A DNA stretch of 6,499 bases from positions 1 to 6,499 of the forward strand of contig DQGU01000190.1 in NCBI GenBank assembly GCA_003524565.1, read 5' to 3'. Every line of letters begins with the position of its first letter. Position 1 is the stretch's first letter. Positions 1 to 6,410 of this stretch are shown piece by piece. The DNA comes from Rhodospirillaceae bacterium. Lineage in GTDB: Bacteria; Pseudomonadota; Alphaproteobacteria; Micavibrionales; UBA2020. The notes under the pieces are model-generated. The model was not told where the DNA came from. It ran no database searches and was given only the letters and a program-made list of their open reading frames with translations. The translations under genes and the position numbers were made by a program.

Positions 1-19
1 TTAGATAAGTTTTTCGCCC

Positions 20-47
20 GCCGCAGCCTCTGCGCTGTGCTTTTTTT
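20..47 (+). terminator. Possible intrinsic terminator of an upstream transcription unit
   Basis: Bases 22-27 (CGCAGC) can pair with 34-39 (GCTGTG) through one G-U wobble, leaving a six-base loop. G20-C40 can extend the stem past a bulged C21. A run of seven T residues follows at 41-47. An alternative tighter hairpin, 22-26 with 30-34, also exists but sits further from the T run. A GC-rich stem followed at once by a T tract is the classic Rho-independent layout. It would end transcription arriving from the left, so the dehydrogenase gene would be the first gene of its own operon. The stem is short, so the call is moderate. Confidence 0.45.
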
Positions 48-59
48 GAAGATTCCCCC

Positions 60-119
60 TTGCTTTATACTCTTTTAGAGTATAAATATCTTCTTACAGA
101 GTATATTTTTGCTCATAAA
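60..119 (+). promoter_or_regulatory. AT-rich leader, likely promoter/operator region of the operon
   Basis: This block is strikingly AT-rich in an otherwise GC-rich window and lies between the putative terminator and the first start codon, where the operon promoter is expected. Several -10-like hexamers are visible: TATACT at 66-71, TATAAA at 81-86 and TATATT at 102-107. None has a convincing -35 partner at 16-18 bp. TTGCTT at 60-65 lies only 15 bp before TATAAA, so no exact promoter is assigned. About 50 bp of leader separates the block from the first gene. Its overlap with the inverted repeat at 64-86 suggests repression or activation by a DNA-binding protein, which is inference. Confidence 0.5.
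64..86. repeat. Perfect 10-bp inverted repeat (operator-like), with a third half-site at 98-105
   Basis: TTTATACTCT at 64-73 is the exact reverse complement of AGAGTATAAA at 77-86, with a three-base spacer (TTT). The core AGAGTATA at 77-84 recurs in direct orientation at 98-105, 21 bp further on, which is about two helical turns. The dyad is AT-rich and is not followed by a T run, so it is unlikely to be a terminator. Its position in the probable promoter region suggests a dimeric regulator site. No regulator gene is in the window. Confidence 0.5.
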
Positions 120-145
120 GAAGATAAGCGGTCAGCCGCGAAGCC

Positions 146-150
146 GAGGA
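146..150 (+). promoter_or_regulatory. Ribosome binding site that fixes the dehydrogenase start
   Basis: GAGGA lies five bases before the ATG at 156. The same frame is open further left to a TTG at 60, but that extension would encode an AT-rich, low-complexity tail running through the inverted repeat, and MDR proteins normally begin close to the sequence after position 156. The ATG at 156 is therefore the chosen start. Confidence 0.6.
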
Positions 151-155
151 CACAC

Positions 156-1088
156 ATGCGCGCCCTTTTGAAAAACCAGACCGGTATCTGCGTCGATACC
201 ATTCCCGCCCCCGCCGTCACGCGTGACGACGACGTCATCATCGACATTGCGCTGGCCGGTTTGTGCCGCACCGATGTTTTCGTGGCCGAGGGGCGCATTC
301 CCGCCAAAACGCCGCAGCTGGTACTGGGGCATGAATTCGCAGGCACGGTTTCGGCCATGGGGGACGCCGCCGCCGCGCGCATCAAGAATGGTGCCCGCGT
401 CACCGTCATGCCCATTCTGCCCTGCGGCATCTGCGCGCTTTGCCGCGGCGGCCGCGCCATCAGCTGCCAGCATACCAGCATGCTGGGCATCGAGCATGAC
501 GGCGCCTTCGGTGAAAAAATCCGCGTACCGCAAAGCGCGGTTTACACCATTCCCGATACGCTTTCTTTCCGCCATGCGGCCTATAGCGAGCCCGTCGCCG
601 CCGCGCTGTCTGTTTTAAAATCCGGCATCCGCCCCGAAGAAAAAGGCGTTATCTACGGCAACAACCGTTTCGGCCAGCTGATTGACCGCATCCTGCGCGC
701 CTACGGATTTCACGACATCACGATTGTCGATGCAAAAGATGCGGAGAGCGTAGAAGACGGTGCTTACGACTTCGCCGTCGAAACGCTGGCGACCAGCGGC
801 ATGCTGCGCAGCCTGATGCGCATGGTACGCGTACAGGGGCGCATCGTTCTTAAAAGCCGCAAGCACGAACCCATCGAGCTGGTACTGGCCGAGGCCGTGC
901 GCCGCGAAATGACGCTCTCCGCCGTCAATTATGGCGATTTCCGCGAATCCATCGATTTGATGGCGTCGGGCAAGATTATCGTCGATGACCTGCTGGGCGA
1001 AGAGCATGCGCTCGAAGATTTCGCGGACGTGTTCGAACGCTCCAAAACCCACGAAACGCGCAAAACCTTTTTCGACCCGCGTAAATAA
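156..1088 (+). CDS. Zinc-dependent MDR-family alcohol/polyol dehydrogenase
   Basis: A 310-residue medium-chain dehydrogenase that should oxidise an alcohol or reduce a carbonyl with NAD(H) in the cytoplasm. The GroES-like N-terminal half carries the catalytic zinc set: Cys37 in GLCRTD, His59-Glu60 in LGHEF, and Glu145-Pro146 in SEP. The structural zinc loop is complete: Cys90, Cys93, Cys96 and Cys104 with the family spacing C-x2-C-x2-C-x7-C. The Rossmann half begins near residue 165. Asp192 at the end of its second strand favours NAD over NADP. Two oddities appear. The nucleotide loop reads GNNRFG (168-173), lacking the middle glycine of GxGxxG, and the protein is about 30-40 residues shorter than typical threonine or sorbitol dehydrogenases. 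It is first in the operon, 20 bp before the amidotransferase gene. The substrate cannot be read from sequence; a pathway alcohol or aldehyde is plausible. Confidence 0.9.
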   Translation: MRALLKNQTGICVDTIPAPAVTRDDDVIIDIALAGLCRTDVFVAEGRIPAKTPQLVLGHEFAGTVSAMGDAAAARIKNGARVTVMPILPCGICALCRGGRAISCQHTSMLGIEHDGAFGEKIRVPQSAVYTIPDTLSFRHAAYSEPVAAALSVLKSGIRPEEKGVIYGNNRFGQLIDRILRAYGFHDITIVDAKDAESVEDGAYDFAVETLATSGMLRSLMRMVRVQGRIVLKSRKHEPIELVLAEAVRREMTLSAVNYGDFRESIDLMASGKIIVDDLLGEEHALEDFADVFERSKTHETRKTFFDPRK

Positions 1089-1096
1089 TACAAGAC

Positions 1097-1100
1097 AGGA
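1097..1100 (+). promoter_or_regulatory. Ribosome binding site of the amidotransferase gene
   Basis: AGGA in the 20-bp gap, eight bases before the ATG at 1109. The start is also fixed by protein chemistry, because the catalytic cysteine must be residue 2. Confidence 0.6.
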
Positions 1101-1108
1101 AACGTCAC

Positions 1109-3022
1109 ATGTGCGGCATCATCGGCATTCACCAAAGCAGGCAGGCGATTGACAGCGCCCTGCTGGCGCGCGCCGCTGACAGCCTTTACCACCGCGGGCC
1201 CGATGGTGCGGGATATTATATCGACGCTGAAAAGCGCCACGCCCTCGCCCACCGCCGCCTGTCGATTATCGACCTTGCCACGGGCGGCCAGCCGCTGAAA
1301 AACGAAACCGACGACATCATCGCCGTCGTCAACGGCGAATTTTACGGCCATGAATCTATCCGCAGCACGCTTGCCGCGCGCGGCCATGTTTTCGCCACCC
1401 GCTCGGACAGCGAGATATTGATACATCTTTACGAAGAATACGGCGTTGATTGCATCGCCCATCTGCGCGGCGAATTCGCCTTCATCCTGCGCGATGAAAA
1501 GCGCGGACTGACCTTCGCCGCCCGCGACCGTTTTGGCATCAAGCCGCTTTTTTATACACGCCCGCAGGACGGCAGCCTGCTGCTGGCCTCCGAAGCCAAG
1601 GCGCTGTTCGCGCTGGGTGCGCCTGCACGCTGGGATATGGATTCGTTTTACAGCGCCGCCAGCATGCAATATACCCTGCCCGGCCGCACGCTGTTTCGCG
1701 GCATTTCGCAGCTGAAACCCGGCGAGATGCTGCTGGCGCGCGGCGCGGATGTGCAAACCCGCAGCTATTGGGAAATGGATTTTTTGCCCGAATCCGAAAC
1801 CGAAAAAGACGAAACCGCCGCCACGGACGCCGTAGAAGCCGCGCTGAAAGACGCGCTGCAAACGCGTCTTGCGGCTGATGTACCGGTTTGCTTTCATTTG
1901 AGCGGCGGGCTTGATTCCAGCGGACTTCTCGGCTTGGCCACGCATATAACAGGCCGCGCGCAGGATGCCTTCACCGTACGTTTTCATCACGATGGATACG
2001 ACGAGTATGATATTGCGGCAGAAACCGCTGCGCTGCACGGCGCACGCCTGCATACCGTCGATGTATCGCAGGATGATTTGGTCACGCATTTGCCGGACGC
2101 CGTGCGCGCAGGCGAGGGGCTGGCCATCAACGGCCATCTGGCCGGAAAATATTTGCTGAACCGCGCCATACGCGCCGCAGGGTTCAAGGTCGCGCTGTCG
2201 GGCGAAGGCTCGGATGAAATTTTCGCAGGCTATCCGCATCTGCGCCAGGACCTCTGGGCGCAGGAAGGGGCAGATGCCACCGCGCAGCAAGCCCGCCTTT
2301 ACGCCACCAACGGCGCATCGGCCGGTGTGCAAATCGCACTCGGCGACGGGCTTGATACCCGCGCCGTAGAAACCGCCATGGGCTATGTCCCCGCTTTTCT
2401 GGCGGCCAAGGCGACGCTCGGCCTGCGCCTGCATGGCGTGCTGGGCGCAGCTTTCCGCATGCAGCACGCACAAAGCGATGCCTATGCCGCGCTGATGGCC
2501 GATACCCGCGCGGGCGAGGTAACGCGCGGCTGGCATGCCGTCAACCGCTCCGCCTGGGTCTGGAGCAAGACCGCGCTTGCCGGCTACATCCTGCGCACAC
2601 TGGGCGATGGCATGGACATGGCGCATAGCGTGGAGGGGCGCCTGCCCTTCCTTGACCACCACTTGTTTGACACTGTGCGCCGCCTGCCTGTTTCGATGAA
2701 AATCAAAAATGGCTGCGAAAAATATATCCTGCGCCGCGCCCTGAAGCCTTATCTGAGCGAAACGGTCTATAACCGCCAGAAACACCCGTTTATGGCGCCG
2801 CCTGTCAGTCTTTTTGCCTCCGGCCGTTTGCGCGAAATGCTGGGCGATTCTTTTTCGTCCGCCAGTTTCGCCGCCCTGCCGTTTTTCGATACCGCCGCCG
2901 CGCGCGCGCTGCCCGCACGCCTTGAAGAAATGGATGCACGCGAACGCGCCGCGCAGGAGCCTGTCTTGATGACCCTGCTGACCGCGCATGTCCTCGGCCA
3001 GTCTTTCGGTTTGAGCGCATAG
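1109..3022 (+). CDS. AsnB-type glutamine-hydrolysing amidotransferase (asparagine synthetase family)
   Basis: A 637-residue class II glutamine amidotransferase. It hydrolyses glutamine to ammonia in the N-terminal domain and uses ATP in the C-terminal domain to adenylate a carboxylate and convert it to an amide. Cys2 (MCGIIG) is the N-terminal nucleophile, exposed after Met removal. The glutaminase pocket is intact: RGPDG near residue 30, Asn75-Gly76-Glu77 (NGEFY), Asp100-Ser-Glu (SDSE). The synthetase domain has the PP-loop SGGLDSS at 265-271 and GEGSDE at 365-370, whose first Glu matches the catalytic base of E. coli AsnB by hand alignment. The length matches the longer AsnB/AsnO-type proteins (about 610-640) rather than E. 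coli AsnB (554). The segment just before GEGSDE (AINGHLAGKYLLNRAI) differs from the aspartate-binding segment I recall for canonical AsnB, so the acceptor may be a pathway intermediate. Both domains look active. The gene sits in the operon, 10 bp from the next one. Confidence 0.92.
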   Translation: MCGIIGIHQSRQAIDSALLARAADSLYHRGPDGAGYYIDAEKRHALAHRRLSIIDLATGGQPLKNETDDIIAVVNGEFYGHESIRSTLAARGHVFATRSDSEILIHLYEEYGVDCIAHLRGEFAFILRDEKRGLTFAARDRFGIKPLFYTRPQDGSLLLASEAKALFALGAPARWDMDSFYSAASMQYTLPGRTLFRGISQLKPGEMLLARGADVQTRSYWEMDFLPESETEKDETAATDAVEAALKDALQTRLAADVPVCFHLSGGLDSSGLLGLATHITGRAQDAFTVRFHHDGYDEYDIAAETAALHGARLHTVDVSQDDLVTHLPDAVRAGEGLAINGHLAGKYLLNRAIRAAGFKVALSGEGSDEIFAGYPHLRQDLWAQEGADATAQQARLYATNGASAGVQIALGDGLDTRAVETAMGYVPAFLAAKATLGLRLHGVLGAAFRMQHAQSDAYAALMADTRAGEVTRGWHAVNRSAWVWSKTALAGYILRTLGDGMDMAHSVEGRLPFLDHHLFDTVRRLPVSMKIKNGCEKYILRRALKPYLSETVYNRQKHPFMAPPVSLFASGRLREMLGDSFSSASFAALPFFDTAAARALPARLEEMDARERAAQEPVLMTLLTAHVLGQSFGLSA

Positions 3023-3027
3023 GGGGA
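3021..3027 (+). promoter_or_regulatory. Ribosome binding site of the NRPS-like gene, overlapping the previous stop codon
   Basis: AGGGGGA shares its first two bases with the TAG stop of the amidotransferase gene (3020-3022) and ends five bases before ATG 3033. This arrangement suggests translational coupling. A second in-frame ATG at 3048 (residue 6) is preceded only by AAAAAGG, so 3033 is preferred. Confidence 0.6.
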
Positions 3028-3032
3028 CGCAC

Positions 3033-6000
3033 ATGCAAAAAGGTTTCATGGACGCCTTCGCCGATATTGCCGCCCGCTATGGGCATCAGGTCGCTATCGA
3101 AGATAAAACCGGCATGACGACATACGACCTGCTGCTGCGCCGCGCCGCCGCCATCGGCCGGATGCTGCAAAACAAAAACCTGCCTGCCGAGAGCGTTATC
3201 GGCATCAGCATTGAAAAATCGGCAGATTACATCGCGGCGATGCTGGGCGTTTGGTACGCAGGGCTTGCCTTTGCGCCGCTGCCCCCGTCGCTGCCCGCGG
3301 CGCGGCGCGATTTTATTGTGGCCGATGCCGATATCCGCGTATTTCTAGACGTCGTCAGTCTGCCCGCCCCCCTGCCTGCAGGCACAGCCATAACGCCCGC
3401 GCCTTACGATGCCGCGCGTCTGGCTTATGTTATGCACACTTCCGGCTCCACCGGTACGCCCAAGGGCGTTGCGGTCGAACACCGCGGTATCATTAGCGTG
3501 CTTGAACAGCAAATCGCCGCCTTTGGCCTGACGCCGCAAAGCCGCAGTTTGTTTTACCTCTCTATCAGCTTCGATGCGTCGCTGTCGGATATCGGCACGG
3601 CGCTTTTGTCGGGTGCGGCGCTGGTGATTGCGGATGATGAAACCCTGCGCGATGGCGCGAAGCTTTTGAAATTCATGCAAAGCCGCCGCATCACCCACAG
3701 CGACCTGCCCCCTTCGTTGCTGCGGCTGATTGCGCCGGAGGACGCGCCAGACAGCCTTGAGACGATTATCATTGGCGGCGAGGCCTGCCCGCCCGATGCC
3801 GTACGCGCATGGGCAAAACGCCTGAACGTCATCAACGTTTACGGCCCGACCGAGGCGACCATTTGCACCAGCCTGTGTCCCTGCAATGCGGAAACATGGC
3901 AAAAACCGCTGCTGGGCGCCGCGATGGACGGCGTTGAATACCGCATTATAGACGGCGAGCTTTACATCGGCGGCGTGCAGCTGGCGCGCGGATACCTGAA
4001 CCTGCCCGCATTGAACGCGCGCAAATTCGTGACGCTGGACGGCGCACGGTTTTACCGCACGGGTGACCGCGTATCGCTGCTGAAAAATGGCGACATCGAA
4101 TTCCATGGCCGCATCGACCGCCAGTTCAAACTGCGCGGTCAATTGGTGGAGCCGGACGAGATTGAAACGCAGCTTGCCGCCTGCGCGGGCATCCGCAAGG
4201 CGGCTGTCATCAAAACGCCCGCCCCTGCGCAAATCATCGCTTATGTCACGACCACGGCAAAAATTGACGAAGCTGCCCTGCGCGCGCAGCTGGCCGCGAA
4301 ATTGCCTGCATGGATGGTGCCGTCGCGCATTTTATGCATCAGCAGCTTCCCCCTGACCGCGACGGGCAAGACCGATTACGCGGCGCTTGCCGCGCTGCCG
4401 CTACCCACAAACAACGACAGCGCCCCGCCCGAAAGCCCCGCCGAAAAGGCGCTGTGGGATTTGTGGCGCGGGGTTATCGGCCATGGACGATTTGGTATAG
4501 ACCAGAGTTTTTACAGCGCGGGCGGCGATTCCCTTGGCATCATTCGCCTGACACTGGATGCAGCACGCGCAAAGATAGATGCCGCCCCCGCGCAAACGGC
4601 AGAGGGCATGAGCATCCGCGAAATCGCCGCGCGCGGTATAAATGCCGAACCCTTTGCCATGTCTGCTGACGATTTGCGCGCGCGCGTTTCTTTTGATGCC
4701 GACATGCAAGGCCGCATCACCACCGCCGCGCAAAGACCGCAGATGGATGCCGCACAAGCGCCGATTTTTCTGACAGGGGCGACAGGCTGCCTCGGCTCTC
4801 GCGTTCTGGCGGCGCTGCTGGCATCGGACGGGGGCGATATTTATTGCCTTGTCCGCGCCGAAGACGACAAGGCGGCGCGCATAAGAATTGAAAAAACTTT
4901 TGTAAAATATGGCCTGCCCCTGCCGCCCGCGCATGCTGCACGTTTGCATGCAATTGCTGGCGACGCTTCGCTGCCCTGGCTTGGCATGGATAAAAACCAA
5001 TATGATACACTGGCACAAAGCGTGGGCGCCGTTTATCACTGCGCCGCCACGGTCAATATGCTGGCCGATTTCGAAGCCCTCGCCCCCGCCAATCTGGATG
5101 CAGTGCGCGAAGTTTTAAATTTTGCCCTGATGGGTCGCCGCAAGGATATTCACGCTGCATCGACACTGTCCGTTTTTGTCAGCACGGACCAAAACAAAGG
5201 CCCGCTGCGCGAAGATGACAAGCTTGAAAACGTACGCCGTGTTTATGGTGGTTATGCGCAAACGAAATTCGCAGCGGAATGTCTGCTTTTGAACGTGCCC
5301 GAAGACGCCTGCCGCATCTGGCATTACCGTTTCGGACTTTTGACAGGCGATACCCAAAGCGGCGCGGCGCCGGAGCGGGATTTTCTGGCCTTGTTCGGCC
5401 AAGGTCTTGCGGCGCTGGGCGTGATGCCTGATGGACTTGACGAGAAATTGCACGTCGATATCACCCCCGTCGATTACGCCGCGCGCGCCATGGCACATCT
5501 GTCGCAGAATGCGCCCGCGGATATTTATCACATCGCCGGAAAAACGCCGCTGCCCCTTGGCCGTCTGGTCGCGGCGATAAAACGCGCGGGTTATACCGCC
5601 GGCCGCCTTGCGCCTGCGGATTGGCAGGAGATGCTGCGAACCCGCGAAATGAATACGGCCGAAAGCGCCGCCGCCCTCGGCCTTTGCCGCGCTTTGCCGC
5701 CCGATGATTATGCACGCCACCGTATCATGGATTTGTTTCAGGCAACGGATGTCACGTTCGACACGCGCAAAGCCGATACCTATCTGCTGCCCGCAGGAAT
5801 TATCTGGCCGGAGACGACGGACGCGCTGCTGGACCTTTATATGTCGCAGGTTTTCCGCGGGTATAAAAAACCTTTGAAAATATGCCTTTTCGGCCCCGAA
5901 TCGACGGGAAAATCGACGCTGGCGGAAAAACTGGCGGCGCATTACGCCGCACCGCTTTGCGCCGAATACGCCAAGGGGTATATCGAAGAACATGGCCGCG

Positions 6001-6410
6001 CCCTCGGTATCAACGACATGGGCGCGATTGCCGCCGGACAGCGGCGGGCGGAGCGTGCAGCGCAAGATGAAGCCGAAAGCGGCCTTCTGGTTTGCGATAC
6101 GGATGCGCTGACGACCACGGTATGGAGCCACTGGCTTTTCAACGATTGCCCCGCATGGGTGGAGACGATGGCCGCCGCCAGCGATTACGACCTTTATCTG
6201 CTGATGGATATTGATACCGTCTGGGTTGATGACGTGCACCGCTATCTGCCCGATAACCGCGCGGATTTTCTGTCGCGCTGCGAAGCGGTTTTGCAGCAGC
6301 ACGGTCGCCGTTATCAAAAAATCTCCGGCAGCTGGGCGCAAAAGTTTGATGCCGCCTGCCGCGCCGTGGATGCCATTCAAACCGCCGCTCAGGAACGCCA
6401 AGCCGCATGA
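3033..6410 (+). CDS. NRPS-like A-T-R amino acid reductase fused to a NadR-like ribosylnicotinamide kinase domain
   Basis: A 1125-residue enzyme with four domains. Adenylation (about 8-455): TSGSTGTPKG at 136-145, FDAS at 180-183, YGPTE at 270-274, TGD at 343-345 and the catalytic Lys446 in TGK. It should activate an amino acid as an aminoacyl-AMP. Carrier protein (about 468-535): GGDS with Ser500 for phosphopantetheine. Thioester reductase (about 575-946): GATGCLG at 582-588 for NADPH, a Ser/Thr-rich strand (STLSVFVST) and Tyr741/Lys745 in YAQTK. It would release an aldehyde or alcohol. Kinase (about 949-1118): P-loop GPESTGKS at 954-961, Glu978-Tyr979, Asp1022-Thr-Asp1024 and WVDDVHR at 1064-1070, the pattern of NadR ribosylnicotinamide kinase. 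No condensation or thioesterase domain is present, so one residue is probably activated and reduced without peptide bond formation. The kinase follows the reductase end with almost no linker, which is unusual. Domain calls are strong; the substrates are unknown. It overlaps the next gene by ATGA. Confidence 0.92.
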   Translation: MQKGFMDAFADIAARYGHQVAIEDKTGMTTYDLLLRRAAAIGRMLQNKNLPAESVIGISIEKSADYIAAMLGVWYAGLAFAPLPPSLPAARRDFIVADADIRVFLDVVSLPAPLPAGTAITPAPYDAARLAYVMHTSGSTGTPKGVAVEHRGIISVLEQQIAAFGLTPQSRSLFYLSISFDASLSDIGTALLSGAALVIADDETLRDGAKLLKFMQSRRITHSDLPPSLLRLIAPEDAPDSLETIIIGGEACPPDAVRAWAKRLNVINVYGPTEATICTSLCPCNAETWQKPLLGAAMDGVEYRIIDGELYIGGVQLARGYLNLPALNARKFVTLDGARFYRTGDRVSLLKNGDIEFHGRIDRQFKLRGQLVEPDEIETQLAACAGIRKAAVIKTPAPAQIIAYVTTTAKIDEAALRAQLAAKLPAWMVPSRILCISSFPLTATGKTDYAALAALPLPTNNDSAPPESPAEKALWDLWRGVIGHGRFGIDQSFYSAGGDSLGIIRLTLDAARAKIDAAPAQTAEGMSIREIAARGINAEPFAMSADDLRARVSFDADMQGRITTAAQRPQMDAAQAPIFLTGATGCLGSRVLAALLASDGGDIYCLVRAEDDKAARIRIEKTFVKYGLPLPPAHAARLHAIAGDASLPWLGMDKNQYDTLAQSVGAVYHCAATVNMLADFEALAPANLDAVREVLNFALMGRRKDIHAASTLSVFVSTDQNKGPLREDDKLENVRRVYGGYAQTKFAAECLLLNVPEDACRIWHYRFGLLTGDTQSGAAPERDFLALFGQGLAALGVMPDGLDEKLHVDITPVDYAARAMAHLSQNAPADIYHIAGKTPLPLGRLVAAIKRAGYTAGRLAPADWQEMLRTREMNTAESAAALGLCRALPPDDYARHRIMDLFQATDVTFDTRKADTYLLPAGIIWPETTDALLDLYMSQVFRGYKKPLKICLFGPESTGKSTLAEKLAAHYAAPLCAEYAKGYIEEHGRALGINDMGAIAAGQRRAERAAQDEAESGLLVCDTDALTTTVWSHWLFNDCPAWVETMAAASDYDLYLLMDIDTVWVDDVHRYLPDNRADFLSRCEAVLQQHGRRYQKISGSWAQKFDAACRAVDAIQTAAQERQAA
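5877..6386 (+). other. NadR-like nucleoside kinase domain (C-terminal part of the NRPS-like protein)
   Basis: Residues about 949-1118 of the preceding gene form a complete P-loop kinase of the NadR-like AAA_28 type. Known NadR relatives phosphorylate nicotinamide riboside to NMN with ATP. Visible landmarks are the P-loop at 954-961, EYAKGY at 978-983 (counterpart of the EYGR motif of NadR), an IAAGQ segment, CDTD at 1021-1024 as Walker-B-like residues, and WVDD..R at 1064-1070 as a lid element. The size of about 170 residues matches an intact domain. An in-frame ATG at 5841 (Met937) could in principle start a free kinase, but it has no convincing ribosome binding site and lies in the predicted last helix of the reductase. 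Confidence 0.85.

Noticed and set aside
64..86. The inverted repeat as a transcription terminator
   Set aside because: The stem is AT-rich and is not followed by a T run on either strand. A better terminator candidate lies at 20-47. An operator role fits its position better.
1..93. A minus-strand reading frame ending in TAA at position 1, giving a C-terminus-like tail
   Set aside because: The frame is open for only about 30 codons, has no ATG, GTG or TTG start, and crosses the terminator-like hairpin and the inverted repeat.
60..155. Extension of the dehydrogenase upstream to a TTG at 60
   Set aside because: The extra 32 codons run through the AT-rich inverted repeat and resemble no MDR N-terminus. 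The ATG at 156 has a GAGGA site five bases upstream.
929..3049. A 706-codon open frame on the minus strand, antisense to the amidotransferase gene
   Set aside because: The opposite strand encodes a clear, full-length AsnB-type enzyme with intact motifs. The antisense translation is low in recognisable motifs and rich in Arg, Ala, Gly and Gln, typical of a shadow frame opposite GC-biased codons.
5115..6401. A 428-codon open frame on the minus strand, antisense to the reductase and kinase domains
   Set aside because: It lies opposite well-conserved reductase and kinase motifs and shows no recognisable domain. It is best explained as a codon-bias shadow.
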